A stretch of DNA of 64,000 nucleotides from Termitidicoccus mucosus. GTDB lineage: Bacteria; Verrucomicrobiota; Verrucomicrobiia; Opitutales; Opitutaceae. This document shows positions 38,937-49,023 of the stretch, piece by piece. Under the pieces are notes generated by a model. That model saw nothing but the letters and a program-made list of their open reading frames with translations, was not told the origin of the DNA and searched no databases. The translations under genes were made by a program, and so were the position numbers. The stretch lies in contig NZ_CP109796.1 of the NCBI RefSeq assembly GCF_038725785.1, forward strand, positions 1,116,001 to 1,180,000. The letters run 5' to 3'. Every line of letters begins with the position of its first letter. The stretch's first letter is position 1.

Positions 38937-41900
38937 ATGAAACGAAACACACCACCCTTTCTTGCGCGTCTGCCGGCCATGCTGGCGCTGGCCTGTGTCC
39001 TGCCCCTCGCGCTTCTTGCCCAAGAGAACAACACCGGCGTCATTGAAGGCCGGGTTTCAAGCAGAGCCGATCAGAAATACCTCGTCAACGCCCGCATCAC
39101 CATAGACGGCACCCATTATCAGGACCTCACCAATGACTATGGCGAATATCGCATTGCCGGCATCCCGGCGGGCGAAGTCACGGTCACGGCGCTCTTTTCC
39201 GGCCTGAATCCAAAATCATACAGAATCACCCTCGCGCCGGGCGCGCGCGTGACACAGGATTTCGAGCTGAGCACATCCGAGGTGGACAGCCTGGGTTCGA
39301 CCGTGCTGCTGGAAAAATTCGAGGTCGTTTCTACCCGCGACACGGCCAACAACATCATCGCGACGAACGAGCAGCGCTTCGCACAGAACATCAAGACGGT
39401 GATCGAGACCGATGCGTTTGGCGATGTCACCTCGGGTAATATCGGCGAATTTCTGAAATTCATGCCCGGCGTCGCCGTCGATTATGACAACGCGGACCCA
39501 AACTCGGTTTCCGTGCGCGGTTTCGGCTCCGCCTACACGGCCGTGACGACCGATGGTATGTCGATGGCCAACGCCGCGTCGGGCAGCGAGACGCGCACGT
39601 TTGAGTTCGACCAGACCTCCATCAACAACGTCTCCCGCATCGAAGTCACCAAGGTGCCGCTCCCTTCCCAGCGCGCGGACTCGCTCGGCGGTCAGGTCAA
39701 CTTGGTGCCCAAAAACGCCTTCGAGCGCAGAAAGATGTCTTTTAATTTCCGCGCCGCCGCCGGCATCAACAGCGAAAACCTGGATTTCTTCCGAAAAACG
39801 CCGGGGCCGCAATATGGCAACACTTACAAGATCAAGCCCAACTTCGACTTTGATCTGACCATCCCGTTCAGCAAAAAATTCGGCATCGTGCTGACCGGGA
39901 TGCGCACCGAGCAATATAATGAGCAGCACCGCTCGCAAATGGAATGGCAGTTCAACCGGGTGCCCGATGAATTCAGCGGCAGCGACCGGTCCAAGTATGC
40001 GAACAACCCCACCATTGTGGAGCTCATCGACAGCCGCAATCTGCGCACGGATCCCTACCTGCGCAACTACAGGATGCAGGACAGCCCCAAGGCACAGATC
40101 AAAAACTCGCTCGGACTGCGCGCGGACTGGAAGATCGCGCGCAATCACACCCTGTCAGCATTTTACCAGTTTGGATCCTCGGAGGCACATACCGGCACCC
40201 GCGACATCCAATGGGACATGAAGGAATACGTCGTTTACCATCCGACCCTGCGCCCGGACGGCACCATTGATCCAAGCATCCTCCGCCGCTGGGGTTATGA
40301 TGAGATGTATGGTGGCTACTACACCATGAGCACGACCGGAAACCGCGCCAAGATAAAGCACAACTCGGGCCTCAATGACAAGTATGGCATCACCAACACG
40401 CTCAATCTGCGATATCGCTATACGGGAAACAACTGGGAGTTTGACGCGGCGCTGAACGGCTCCTTTGCCCGGAGCTGGGAGCGCGATATGTCCAACGGGC
40501 ATTTCTCCAATTCCGCGACCGAGCTCGTCGGCGAGGTGGAGCGCCTCCTGATCGGCGGAATCCAGAAACAGGACGCCCCCACGGTCCTGAAAGGCTACCG
40601 GATTGACGGCACATTGATAGATGTCTTTGACCTCACCAACTACACTGTCAAAACTGTCACGACCAACCCCAAGGATGCGCGGGATGAATTCAAGACCGGA
40701 CAATTTAACATAAAACGAAACCTCAACATGTTCCCGTTTTACGCCACGCTGAAATCCGGCGGCGAGATCAGGGAACAATACCGCGAGATTGTGCAGCAGA
40801 GGGCGTTTCTAGAATACAACCCTACCGACGGCCGACCCAATCAGGCTATCGATTTTCTCGATGTGCCCTACAGCACCAAGGAGCAGGCGTGGGGCATGCC
40901 CCACATGCCCACGCCCTCGCCCTATCTCCTTTACCAAGCGTATCTGGAAGATTTGCAACGGCCGGAGGGATCGCGCTTCTTCACCCTGCCGCCGGGCCGC
41001 GAGAAGGACGCCTTGGAGTCAAATTACAGAAACAACGGTTCCTTCAACGAGAAGGTCACCTCCTTCTATGTCCAGCTTGACGCCAAGTTCTTCGACAACC
41101 GCCTGTCCATCGCCACCGGATTCCGTTATGAAATGACAGAAGACCGCGGAAAGGGCTCTTACATGCCGAACTACAAGATCCTCGATCCAAACAACCCGGA
41201 CCGCTACCTCACCGACGAGGAATTGGAGGATGGTGACTATGACGCGCAAATGGTCGATTTCATAAAAAAGAACTGGAAGTTCAACGGCGTGAACACCTAC
41301 CGGACTTACGGGGACATCTACCCAAGTTTCCACGCAAATTTCAATATCACGGGAAACATGATCGCACGCTTTGCCTATTCGATGACGCTTGGCCGTCCGG
41401 ACCTCAAGAACATCATGCCGAACAACATCAAATATGAGACCGAAATCGACGAGGAAATGAACGAGCCCTACACCATCGTGAAGTGCAATAACCCGGCGCT
41501 GAAACCTTACGAGGCCAACAACTATGATCTATCGCTGGAATATTATCTGCAAAACGGCGGCATGCTCAGCGGCGCGGTCTTCTACAAGTCGATCTCGGGC
41601 TTCTTCGGCCAAGAGCGCGTGCAGGGCACGACGGCGATGCTGCGGCAGGTCGGCGCCCCGCCGGGCCTGAACAATCCCATCCTGATCATGCCCATCAACC
41701 TCGATGACATGACGACCGTGCAGGGCGCGGAAGTCGCCATGCGCATGCCGCTCAGTTTCATTCCCGGTATCGGCCGATACGTGAATGTTTTCGCGAATGC
41801 GACCGTGCTCGACATGCGGGCGAACTATCGCGCCAACTTCGGCGGCTTTATCGAGCAAACAGCCAATTGGGGCATTAATATAATCACGCCCAGGCTGGTG

Positions 41901-42206
41901 CTTCGCCTCAACTGGAACTACCGGGGGCGCCAGAAAACCGACGCGCAGGAGGGCACCGCGTATCAGGACGAGGACTCGCTCGATTTCCAAGGTTACTATG
42001 AATACGTGGCTCCCCGCCTGATGGTGGACATGAACCTGGAATACAAGCTCAACAAACGCATCAACTTCTTCATGAACGCGCGCAACCTCACCAACGAGCG
42101 CTTGGTGCTGGAGCGTTACAACGATCTCTCACCCGACTACGCCAAAACCTATCGGGCAATGGAATACGGAGTCCAGATCACCGCCGGCATAAAAGGCTCG
42201 TTTTAA
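38937..42206 (+). CDS. TonB-dependent outer-membrane receptor
   Basis: The ATG at 38937 begins a signal peptide (MKRNTPPFLARLPAMLALAC, ending LLAQE); an upstream in-frame start at 38862 would hide it. 1089 residues: a carboxypeptidase-regulatory-like beta-sandwich (about 15-105, GVIEGRVSSRADQKYLVNAR, NDYGEYRIAGIPAGEV), a TonB-box-like LLEKFEVVS, the plug (DAFGDVTSGNIGEFLKFMPG, SVRGFGSAYTAVTTDGMSMA), and a large 22-strand barrel ending GVQITAGIKGSF with a terminal Phe. It imports oligosaccharides too big for porins using TonB energy. In this phylum such receptors work without SusD. Its position between the autotransporter and the lyase genes suggests uptake of galacturonan fragments. Confidence 0.93.
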   Translation: MKRNTPPFLARLPAMLALACVLPLALLAQENNTGVIEGRVSSRADQKYLVNARITIDGTHYQDLTNDYGEYRIAGIPAGEVTVTALFSGLNPKSYRITLAPGARVTQDFELSTSEVDSLGSTVLLEKFEVVSTRDTANNIIATNEQRFAQNIKTVIETDAFGDVTSGNIGEFLKFMPGVAVDYDNADPNSVSVRGFGSAYTAVTTDGMSMANAASGSETRTFEFDQTSINNVSRIEVTKVPLPSQRADSLGGQVNLVPKNAFERRKMSFNFRAAAGINSENLDFFRKTPGPQYGNTYKIKPNFDFDLTIPFSKKFGIVLTGMRTEQYNEQHRSQMEWQFNRVPDEFSGSDRSKYANNPTIVELIDSRNLRTDPYLRNYRMQDSPKAQIKNSLGLRADWKIARNHTLSAFYQFGSSEAHTGTRDIQWDMKEYVVYHPTLRPDGTIDPSILRRWGYDEMYGGYYTMSTTGNRAKIKHNSGLNDKYGITNTLNLRYRYTGNNWEFDAALNGSFARSWERDMSNGHFSNSATELVGEVERLLIGGIQKQDAPTVLKGYRIDGTLIDVFDLTNYTVKTVTTNPKDARDEFKTGQFNIKRNLNMFPFYATLKSGGEIREQYREIVQQRAFLEYNPTDGRPNQAIDFLDVPYSTKEQAWGMPHMPTPSPYLLYQAYLEDLQRPEGSRFFTLPPGREKDALESNYRNNGSFNEKVTSFYVQLDAKFFDNRLSIATGFRYEMTEDRGKGSYMPNYKILDPNNPDRYLTDEELEDGDYDAQMVDFIKKNWKFNGVNTYRTYGDIYPSFHANFNITGNMIARFAYSMTLGRPDLKNIMPNNIKYETEIDEEMNEPYTIVKCNNPALKPYEANNYDLSLEYYLQNGGMLSGAVFYKSISGFFGQERVQGTTAMLRQVGAPPGLNNPILIMPINLDDMTTVQGAEVAMRMPLSFIPGIGRYVNVFANATVLDMRANYRANFGGFIEQTANWGINIITPRLVLRLNWNYRGRQKTDAQEGTAYQDEDSLDFQGYYEYVAPRLMVDMNLEYKLNKRINFFMNARNLTNERLVLERYNDLSPDYAKTYRAMEYGVQITAGIKGSF

Positions 42207-42298
42207 CCTGCCCTTATTCGCTGGAAGAACTTTCCCGGCTAAAAATACGCCTGGCCCAGCAATGGCGGCCATAAAACGCGCAAGGTGTAATGCCATTT

Positions 42299-43963
42299 AT
42301 GAAAAGACATCATCCTTCGCCGACCTCAAGAAGCACAGCCTGCGCTGCGTGTCTTGCCGTCGCCATGTTTATTCTGTTTTCATTTCGCGCCAGTGCCGCG
42401 CAGGATGCCGGCTGGGTGCTCAACCCGTCCGACCTCGAAATGTTCATCCTGTCCGCCAAGGACGAGCAGGGCGGGCATAACATCCACCCCACCGCCGACG
42501 GCGGCTGCATCGTCGCCGCCTGCGTTTCCAATCCCGGCAGGGGTCGCGACCTCGGCGTCTATAAATTCACTGCAGGCCTGAAGCCCGATCTGGCCTTCGG
42601 CGACAACGGCCTCTGGACCGCCGGCTCCACCGGCGTGGATCAGGCCATTGATGCCATCGAGGTTATAGGTCCCAATGGCCAGCCCGACGGATACCTCGTC
42701 GCCGGCTATGTTTCCGCAGGAGATGGTGACTTTGCAAATTGTGGCTACCATCCCTCCTCGCCCGATGCGAAACAGGGCACGACCGGCGATATTGTTCTCG
42801 TCCGTCTCACCCGCGATGGAAAACTCGATGCCTCCTTCGGCCACAGCGGCATGCGCTGCTATGGCGGCTCCGACAATGATACCATCATCTACCATCCGTC
42901 GAATTATTCCGAGCCCGGCAACAAACTCCTTCAGACTACGAACGGTTTCCTCCTCGCCGGTATCACGCGCTCCCGCGACGGAGACCTCCAAGACATCAAG
43001 ACCGTCGGTTACACGCGCTCCTACGATACATGGATTTTCAAGGTCGATGCGCGCGGCGAATTTGCCCGCGATTTTGCCGACAAGGGCTCCCTGCGCGTCG
43101 GCACCAAGCCCGGTGAGCACATCGGCAAACGCCCCGCCAACGAATACCCTTGGTCCATCAAAGCCGACCCTGCCGGCGGCTTCATTGCCTCCGGCTACCA
43201 CTTCGGCGCCTGCTTCCCTTATGGCCAAAAGGACGGCGCGCTCATCCCCTCGCCCGGCAACGCCGCCCTCACCACCGCCGCCGAAAACGCCAGCGGCGAT
43301 GTCAACGACGCCAGCATGGACGGCTGGCTTTTCCGCGCCAACGACAAGGGCCGCTTGCGCGATGACTGGGCCGGGCACGGTCTCATCTTCATCGGCGGCA
43401 CCCGCCAGGAAAAAATGTATGACCACATTGTCACGCCCGATGGCGGCTATGTTGTCAGCGGGCGCACCTCCTCCTCCGATCTCGCGTTCACTCGTCCAGG
43501 AGGAAAAGTAGAAAACTTCGGCGCCTTCCTCGTCAAATACGACAAAACCGGTGCGCTCGTTCCCGCCTTCGGCAACAACGGCCACGGCATCTGCTTCCTC
43601 GACTATTGTGGCGACCAAGTCTCCCGTGTCGCCAACTACGACGAGGGGGATATCATTGGAGTCGTAGCCGGCACCAACGCGGCCGCCTCGCAACTCTCGC
43701 TGCCCGTCGGCTACGGCATGCAGTTCGTCGTCGTCCGCCTCGACGCGCAAGGTCGTCCCCTTCGTTACTGGAGCCTTGGGCGCGAGGGCGATGACTGGGC
43801 TTGCGGCATGGACGTGGACTCACGGGGCCGCATCCTCCTCACCGGCTTCAATGACAAGGGACGCCCGACCGGCGAAAAAGCGCCCGCCACTGGCGAGAAA
43901 AAAGGCGTCCATCCCCACCGCGACCTCGTGGTCATGCGTTTCACTCCGCACCTCAAAAATTAA
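42299..43963 (+). CDS. Exported delta-60 repeat protein
   Basis: A 554-residue protein starting at the ATG 42299 (three codons after an alternative start at 42290), with a signal peptide ending FRASAAQD. It carries delta-60-type repeats of about 55-60 residues: a glycine-aspartate-rich strand then a LTRDGKLDASFGHSGM or YDKTGALVPAFGNNGHG block and the GGYVVSGRTSS-type strand. Delta-60 proteins form beta-propeller-like folds of unknown function; some occur in adhesins or with cell-surface enzymes. It sits directly after the TonB receptor and 25 bp before the first tandem PL10 gene, so it may be a surface glycan-binding partner in place of a SusD protein (inference). Confidence 0.75.
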   Translation: MKRHHPSPTSRSTACAACLAVAMFILFSFRASAAQDAGWVLNPSDLEMFILSAKDEQGGHNIHPTADGGCIVAACVSNPGRGRDLGVYKFTAGLKPDLAFGDNGLWTAGSTGVDQAIDAIEVIGPNGQPDGYLVAGYVSAGDGDFANCGYHPSSPDAKQGTTGDIVLVRLTRDGKLDASFGHSGMRCYGGSDNDTIIYHPSNYSEPGNKLLQTTNGFLLAGITRSRDGDLQDIKTVGYTRSYDTWIFKVDARGEFARDFADKGSLRVGTKPGEHIGKRPANEYPWSIKADPAGGFIASGYHFGACFPYGQKDGALIPSPGNAALTTAAENASGDVNDASMDGWLFRANDKGRLRDDWAGHGLIFIGGTRQEKMYDHIVTPDGGYVVSGRTSSSDLAFTRPGGKVENFGAFLVKYDKTGALVPAFGNNGHGICFLDYCGDQVSRVANYDEGDIIGVVAGTNAAASQLSLPVGYGMQFVVVRLDAQGRPLRYWSLGREGDDWACGMDVDSRGRILLTGFNDKGRPTGEKAPATGEKKGVHPHRDLVVMRFTPHLKN

Positions 43964-43988
43964 AAACATGCCGTCAGAAAATCATTTT

Positions 43989-45182
43989 ATGAAGACCTTC
44001 TCACTGACTTCCATCCTTCGATTTTCCGCCATGCCGGTCTTTTTCGTTGCCATCTGCGCCATATTGCTGCGCGCCGACGACGCCCTCCAGCCGATCGACG
44101 TCTCCGCCTTCGTCGATAGCGCCCACCACTGGCGCAATGTTCACGGATCCAGCGATAATCCCCTGAAACCCCGTCCCGGCCACCCGTCGTACAAACCGGA
44201 ACAAGTCCGCGAAATCGCCGCCAACGTCCTCCTTTTCCAGTGCGACAACGGCGGCTGGCCCAAAAACTACGACATGTGCGCCATCCTTAACGACGAGGAA
44301 AAAGCCGCGGTTCTCTCCATTAAAAACCGCAAAACCGTCACTTTCGACAACGAGACCACCCACTCGCAAGTCGCCTACCTCGCCAAGGCTTATGCACAAA
44401 TCAAAGAGCCCGCCTACCGCGACGCCTGCGTGCGCGGCCTCGACTTCATGCTCTCCGCCCAACTCCCCGGCGGCGGCTTTCCGCAGCGCTGGCCGGACCC
44501 CGAGGGTTACCACGCCTATATCACCTTCAACGACCGAGTGATGGTCGGCATCCTCACCGTCCTGCGCGACGCCGGCAACGGCGTCAATGGCTTCGCCTGG
44601 CTCGACACCGCCCGCCGCGAAAAATGCCGCAACGCCCAGGAACGCGGCACTGCCTGCATCCTCGCCTGCCAGTATCGCAATGCCAAGGGAGAACTCGTCG
44701 CCTGGGGCCAGCAGCATGATCCCAAAACCCTCCTTCCCGCCAAGGGCCGCGGCTTCGAGCTCCCCAGCCTCTGCGCACAGGACACCCCTGAGATCATCCG
44801 TTACCTCGCCGGCTTCGAACAACCTGCCCCGGAAATCATCGCCGCCATCCGGGCCGGTGTCGCGTGGTTGGAGCAATCCAAAATCACCGGCATCCGCGTC
44901 GAAGAGTTCAATTCCACCCCGGTCAAGTTCCGCTTTCACGACACCGACATCGACCGCCGCGTCGTCAACGATCCGTCCGCCCCGCCCATCTGGGCGCGCA
45001 TGTATGAAATGGAAACCAACCGCCCCATGTTCTGCGGCCGCGACCAGAAAAAAGTATATGCTTTCGCCGAAGTGGACCGCGACCGCCGTACCGGTTACGA
45101 CTGGTATGGCTACTGGCCCGCCGACGAACTCTCCGGGTTGTATCCCGCCTGGCTGAAAAAACACGGTTTCTCGAAGAAATAA
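43989..45182 (+). CDS. Pectate lyase PL10, tandem copy 1
   Basis: 397 residues from ATG 43989, which starts the signal peptide MKTFSLTSILRFSAMPVFFV; a start at 43968 is also possible and a far upstream frame start at 43776 overlaps the previous gene and is not real. PL10 blocks: CDNGGWPKNYDM, TFDNETTHSQVAYLAKAY, YITFNDRVM, VAWGQQHDPKTLLPAKGRGF with the catalytic-base arginine, and the C-terminal APPIWARMYEMETN and DRDRRTGYDWYGYWP. Cuts polygalacturonate by beta-elimination. First of seven head-to-tail paralogues. Confidence 0.95.
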   Translation: MKTFSLTSILRFSAMPVFFVAICAILLRADDALQPIDVSAFVDSAHHWRNVHGSSDNPLKPRPGHPSYKPEQVREIAANVLLFQCDNGGWPKNYDMCAILNDEEKAAVLSIKNRKTVTFDNETTHSQVAYLAKAYAQIKEPAYRDACVRGLDFMLSAQLPGGGFPQRWPDPEGYHAYITFNDRVMVGILTVLRDAGNGVNGFAWLDTARREKCRNAQERGTACILACQYRNAKGELVAWGQQHDPKTLLPAKGRGFELPSLCAQDTPEIIRYLAGFEQPAPEIIAAIRAGVAWLEQSKITGIRVEEFNSTPVKFRFHDTDIDRRVVNDPSAPPIWARMYEMETNRPMFCGRDQKKVYAFAEVDRDRRTGYDWYGYWPADELSGLYPAWLKKHGFSKK

Positions 45183-45332
45183 TATAACATTTTCAATACC
45201 CCGCCGTCTTCATTTCCGTCTGTACATAATCCAAGGACACGAAGCCGCCATGAATATATGCCCCGCTTTTTTGCGCATCTCGCGGCCATAAAAAATAATT
45301 CTATATAATCCAGTATCCATACGCTTGATATT

Positions 45333-46529
45333 ATGAAAAAGAACTCGTCCATCCCCGGTCTGATCGTATCCGTCGCCGTCGCCGCAGCCGTCACCTTCGC
45401 TGGCTGCTCCAAGTCGAGGAAACCCGAGCCCATCGGCGTTGATGCCTTTTGGGATGCCGCCCACCACTGGCGCGATGTCGGTGGCCCCGGCAAAATTGTG
45501 ATGCCCCGCCCCGACCATCCCTCCTACAAGCCGGAACAGGTGCGCGAAATCGTCGCCAACATTCTTCTCTACCAGCGCGACGGCGGCGGCTGGCCGAAAA
45601 ACTACGACATGCTCGCCATCCTCACCGACGAGGAAAAGGCCGCCGTAGCCGCCACCCGCGACCGCGCCGATGCCACCTTCGACAACGAAACCACGCACCC
45701 GCAGGTCGCCTACCTCGCCAAGGCTTATAACCAGCTCAAGGATCCCGCCTGCCGCGATGCCTGCCTGCGCGGCCTCGATTATATGATTGCCGCGCAAAAT
45801 CCCAGCGGCGGCTGGCCTCAGTTTTATCCCAATGCCAAGGGCTACTTCGCTCAGATCACCTTCAACGACCGCGTCACCACCGGCCTCCTCGCCGTCCTGC
45901 GCGATGCCGCCAATCGCGCCAACGGTTTCCAGTGGCTCGACGACGAGCATGCCGCCAAGGCCCGCGCCTCCGTCAAGCGCGGAGAGGACTGCATCCTCGC
46001 CTGTCAGTTCACCGCCAACGACGGCACGCTTCGCGCATGGGGCCAGCAGCACGACGAAAAAACCCTCAAGCCCGCCAAGGGTCGCGCCTACGAACTCCCC
46101 AGCCTCTGCTCGCAGGACACCGCCGAGATTTGCACCTATCTCATGCGCATCGAAAACCCAGCTCCCGGAATCATACGTTCCATCCAGGCCGGCATAAAGT
46201 GGCTCGACGACGCCAAGATCGAGGGCCTCCGCTACGAGGAGTTCGAATCGACTCCCGCCGAGTTTTCCCGCCATAAGACCAGCCTGGACCGCCGTGTCGT
46301 CCCCGATCCCACCGCGCCCGTCATCTGGGCCCGGATGTATGATCTGGATACAAACCTGCCCACCTTCTGTGGCCGCAACGGCGTGAAGGTGAAAACCTTC
46401 GCTGAGGTCGACCGCGACCGCCGCACCGGCTACAACTGGTATGGTTTCTGGCCCGCCGACGTCCTCGCCAAGGATTATCCCGCCTGGCTGAAAAAGAACA
46501 ATCAGAAGGACATTCGTATCGGGAAATAA
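45333..46529 (+). CDS. Pectate lyase PL10, tandem copy 2, lipoprotein
   Basis: 398 residues. Its N-terminus is a hydrophobic leader followed by VTFAGCSKS, a lipobox-like site, so unlike its neighbours it is probably anchored in a membrane by a lipidated cysteine. PL10 blocks are complete: RDGGGWPKNYDM, TFDNETTHPQVAYLAKAY, QITFNDRVT, RAWGQQHDEKTLKPAKGRAY with the arginine, and NWYGFWPADVLAKDYPAWLK. 150 bp after copy 1, the largest gap in the array, with an AT-rich stretch that could hold an internal promoter. The closest relative in the array by eye is copy 1. Confidence 0.95.
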   Translation: MKKNSSIPGLIVSVAVAAAVTFAGCSKSRKPEPIGVDAFWDAAHHWRDVGGPGKIVMPRPDHPSYKPEQVREIVANILLYQRDGGGWPKNYDMLAILTDEEKAAVAATRDRADATFDNETTHPQVAYLAKAYNQLKDPACRDACLRGLDYMIAAQNPSGGWPQFYPNAKGYFAQITFNDRVTTGLLAVLRDAANRANGFQWLDDEHAAKARASVKRGEDCILACQFTANDGTLRAWGQQHDEKTLKPAKGRAYELPSLCSQDTAEICTYLMRIENPAPGIIRSIQAGIKWLDDAKIEGLRYEEFESTPAEFSRHKTSLDRRVVPDPTAPVIWARMYDLDTNLPTFCGRNGVKVKTFAEVDRDRRTGYNWYGFWPADVLAKDYPAWLKKNNQKDIRIGK

Positions 46530-46659
46530 AACAATCAACCTCATTCCGTATTCATATCGCTCCTTCCGATTTTCCCCCGAATGGGCTAAGGAAAGAATAA
46601 GGAGGCGTAAGAAAACGGAAACGATGGCAGATTTCTTCATTCTCAATATTCACAATGAT

Positions 46660-47829
46660 ATGAAAATTTTTCACATCCTCCTCGCCGTCCTCGCACTCGC
46701 CGATGCCGGTCTTTCCGCCGCGACCGAGGCCGGCATCGAGCCCATCGACATCTCCGGCTTCCGCGACAGTTCGAACCACTGGCGCAACATCAGAAACGAC
46801 GGCTATTTCATCCAGGCCACTTCGAAGGACCAGCCTCATTACGACAAAAAACAGGTGCGCGAAATCGCCGCCAACATCCTCCTTTTCCAGCGTGCCAATG
46901 GCGGCTGGCCCAAGGACTACGACATGTGCGCCGTCCTGACCCGCGACCAAGCCGAGAAAGTCGCCGCCACGCGCAACAAAACCGACACCTCCTTCGACAA
47001 CCACGGCACGCATCCGCAGATTGCCTATCTCGCAAAAGTATATGAAGCCACGAGGGAGGATGCTTATCGCAAGGCCTGTGAGCGCGGCATCGACTTCATC
47101 CTCTCAGCCCAATATAAAAACGGCGGCATCCCGCAGCGTTATCCAGGCAAGAACGCCATCGGCGTCCTCGTCACGCTCAATGACGGCGTCATGGGCGGCG
47201 TGCTCGGTGTGTATCGCGACGCCGCGCGCGGCCAAGACGGATTTTCATGGCTCGACAACAAGCGTCGCGAAAAATGCCGCGCCGCCTTCGACAAAGGTGT
47301 CGCCTGTCTCCTCGCCATGCAAAACCGCAACAAGCAGGGCGTGTTGCAAGGCTGGGGCCAGCAATATAACCAGAACACGCTCAAGCCCGCCCTCGGACGC
47401 CCCTTCGAGCACCCCTGCAACGCACCTGGCGAGACCTGCGATGTCCTTGACATCCTTATGCGCATCGAAAAACCCTCGCCTGAGATCGTTGCCGCCGTAA
47501 AAAGTGCCGTCGCCTGGCTCGACAAGGTCAAACTCACCGGCATTCGCGTAGAAAAAGTCGCAGCCGAGGAAAATGTTTCCAACCGCAAAACCTCCAAGAC
47601 CGACACCATCGTCGTGCAAGATCCGTCCGCCACCGAGCCGCTCTGGGGGCGCATGTATGAGCTCGAGACTGACCGCGTGCTCTATTCCGATCGCTCCGGT
47701 GCCATCAAGTATTCGCTCGCCGAAATCGACCGCGAACGCCGCTCCGGCTCCAACTGGTTCGTCACCGGACCCCATAAGATCATCGAGCGCGCGTATCCCG
47801 CGTGGATGGAAAAAAATAATATTAAATAA
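46660..47829 (+). CDS. Pectate lyase-like PL10, tandem copy 3, altered WGQQ motif
   Basis: 389 residues from ATG 46660 (signal peptide to about LSAATEAG); an earlier frame start at 46624 is less likely. It keeps RANGGWPKDYDM, SFDNHGTHPQIAYLAKVY and the arginine in KPALGRPFEHP, but the block that is WGQQHDPKT in most copies reads WGQQYNQNT, and ITFND reads VTLND. The region after it (APGETCDVLDILMRIEK) also differs. These changes are near the substrate cleft in PL10 lyases, so specificity or activity may differ. Only 13 bp separate it from copy 4. Confidence 0.9.
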   Translation: MKIFHILLAVLALADAGLSAATEAGIEPIDISGFRDSSNHWRNIRNDGYFIQATSKDQPHYDKKQVREIAANILLFQRANGGWPKDYDMCAVLTRDQAEKVAATRNKTDTSFDNHGTHPQIAYLAKVYEATREDAYRKACERGIDFILSAQYKNGGIPQRYPGKNAIGVLVTLNDGVMGGVLGVYRDAARGQDGFSWLDNKRREKCRAAFDKGVACLLAMQNRNKQGVLQGWGQQYNQNTLKPALGRPFEHPCNAPGETCDVLDILMRIEKPSPEIVAAVKSAVAWLDKVKLTGIRVEKVAAEENVSNRKTSKTDTIVVQDPSATEPLWGRMYELETDRVLYSDRSGAIKYSLAEIDRERRSGSNWFVTGPHKIIERAYPAWMEKNNIK

Positions 47830-47842
47830 TAAAACACGCGTC

Positions 47843-49003
47843 ATGCTCCAGCGTTCCATATTATTATTCTTCATTTATTATTCTGCATTATGCATTAGCG
47901 GCATCGTCCGTGCCGCCGCCATCGATATCTCCGGTTTCAAGGACAGCGCCTCGCACTGGCGCCATATCAACGAGCCCGAGCGCGTCATGCAGCCCGTCCC
48001 CGACCAGCCGTCCTATAAGCCTGAGCAGGTCCGCGAGATTTGCGCCAACATCCTCCTTTTCCAGCGCTCCAACGGCGGCTGGCCCAAGGATTATGACATG
48101 TGCGCCATTCTCAACGACAACCAGATACAAGCCCTCCGCGACTCGCATAAACGCAACGACACCACCTTTGACAATCACGCCACCCATACCCAGGTCGCCT
48201 ACCTCGCCAATGCCTACCGCCAGCTCAAGGAGGAATCGTGGCGCGATGCCTGCCTGCGCGGCCTCGCCTTCATTTTCGATGCACAATATCCCAATGGCGG
48301 ATTCCCGCAGCGTCATCCCAACCACAAGGGCATCGCCGGTCTCATCACTTTCAACGACGGCGTCATGGTTGGCATCATGAACCTGCTCGGAGACATCGCT
48401 CACAAACGCAACGGCTTCGAGTGGATTGACGACACCACCGCGAAAAAAGCCCGCGCCGCCTCCGACCGGGGGCTCGCCTGCATTCTCGCCATGCAATATA
48501 AAGACAAGCAGGGCGTCCTTCAGGGGTGGGGCCAGCAACACGACCCGAAAACCCTCCTGCCTGCGCAGGCACGCACCTTCGAGTTCGCCTGCCTCAGTCC
48601 GCAGGATACCTGCAAAATTCTCACCTATCTCATGGGAATCGAACGTCCCGGCGACGCTGTCACTCGCGCGATTCAATCCGCCGTTGCATGGCTCGATACC
48701 ACGAAACTAACCGGCATCCGTGTCGAAAACTTCAAGGCTGGCTACATCGAATTCAATCGCCATAAAACCGGCTCCGATCGCCGTGTCGTCGAAGATCCGT
48801 CCGCCCTGCCGCTCTGGGCGCGCATGGTTGAGCTGGAGACCAATCGTCCCATTTTCGCTAGTCGGGACGGCGTGCGAAAATACAGCCTCGACGAAATCGA
48901 CCGCGAGCGCCGCACCGGCTACGGCTGGTATGGCTCCTGGCCGCTCGCGATTCTCGAAAAACAATATCCCGTCTGGCTCAAGAAAAATAACCTCTCCGAA
49001 TGA
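47843..49003 (+). CDS. Pectate lyase PL10, tandem copy 4, heptanucleotide-repeat leader
   Basis: 386 residues from ATG 47843; the frame is open upstream to 47573 but overlaps copy 3, so the start beginning the signal peptide MLQRSILLFFIYYSALCISG is used. The leader codons 47859-47900 are built of 7-base units (ATTCTTC, ATTTATT, ATTCTGC, ATTATGC, ATTAGCG). PL10 blocks: SNGGWPKDYDM, TFDNHATHTQVAYLANAY, LITFNDGVM, QGWGQQHDPKTLLPAQARTF with the arginine. Its TGA overlaps an upstream possible start of copy 5 (ATGA at 49000). Confidence 0.95.
   Translation: MLQRSILLFFIYYSALCISGIVRAAAIDISGFKDSASHWRHINEPERVMQPVPDQPSYKPEQVREICANILLFQRSNGGWPKDYDMCAILNDNQIQALRDSHKRNDTTFDNHATHTQVAYLANAYRQLKEESWRDACLRGLAFIFDAQYPNGGFPQRHPNHKGIAGLITFNDGVMVGIMNLLGDIAHKRNGFEWIDDTTAKKARAASDRGLACILAMQYKDKQGVLQGWGQQHDPKTLLPAQARTFEFACLSPQDTCKILTYLMGIERPGDAVTRAIQSAVAWLDTTKLTGIRVENFKAGYIEFNRHKTGSDRRVVEDPSALPLWARMVELETNRPIFASRDGVRKYSLDEIDRERRTGYGWYGSWPLAILEKQYPVWLKKNNLSE
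47859..47900 (+). repeat. Heptanucleotide repeats in the leader of PL10 copy 4
   Basis: Six imperfect 7-base units in register: TATTATT, ATTCTTC, ATTTATT, ATTCTGC, ATTATGC, ATTAGCG. Inside signal-peptide codons; gain or loss of one unit would shift the frame. Confidence 0.6.
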
Positions 49004-49023
49004 ATCATTTGTTTTTTAGTCAC

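Noticed and set aside
42380-43750. Minus-strand open frame of 456 codons opposite the delta-60 gene
   Set aside because: Repetitive glycine/alanine/valine composition, antisense to a supported gene.
45210-46646. Minus-strand open frame of 478 codons over PL10 copy 2
   Set aside because: The same type of antisense frame recurs over every PL10 copy because their codons are similar; it is not an extra gene family.
47573-47842. 90-codon upstream extension of PL10 copy 4
   Set aside because: It overlaps the end of copy 3 in another frame and is proline/serine-rich; the ATG at 47843 starts a proper signal peptide.
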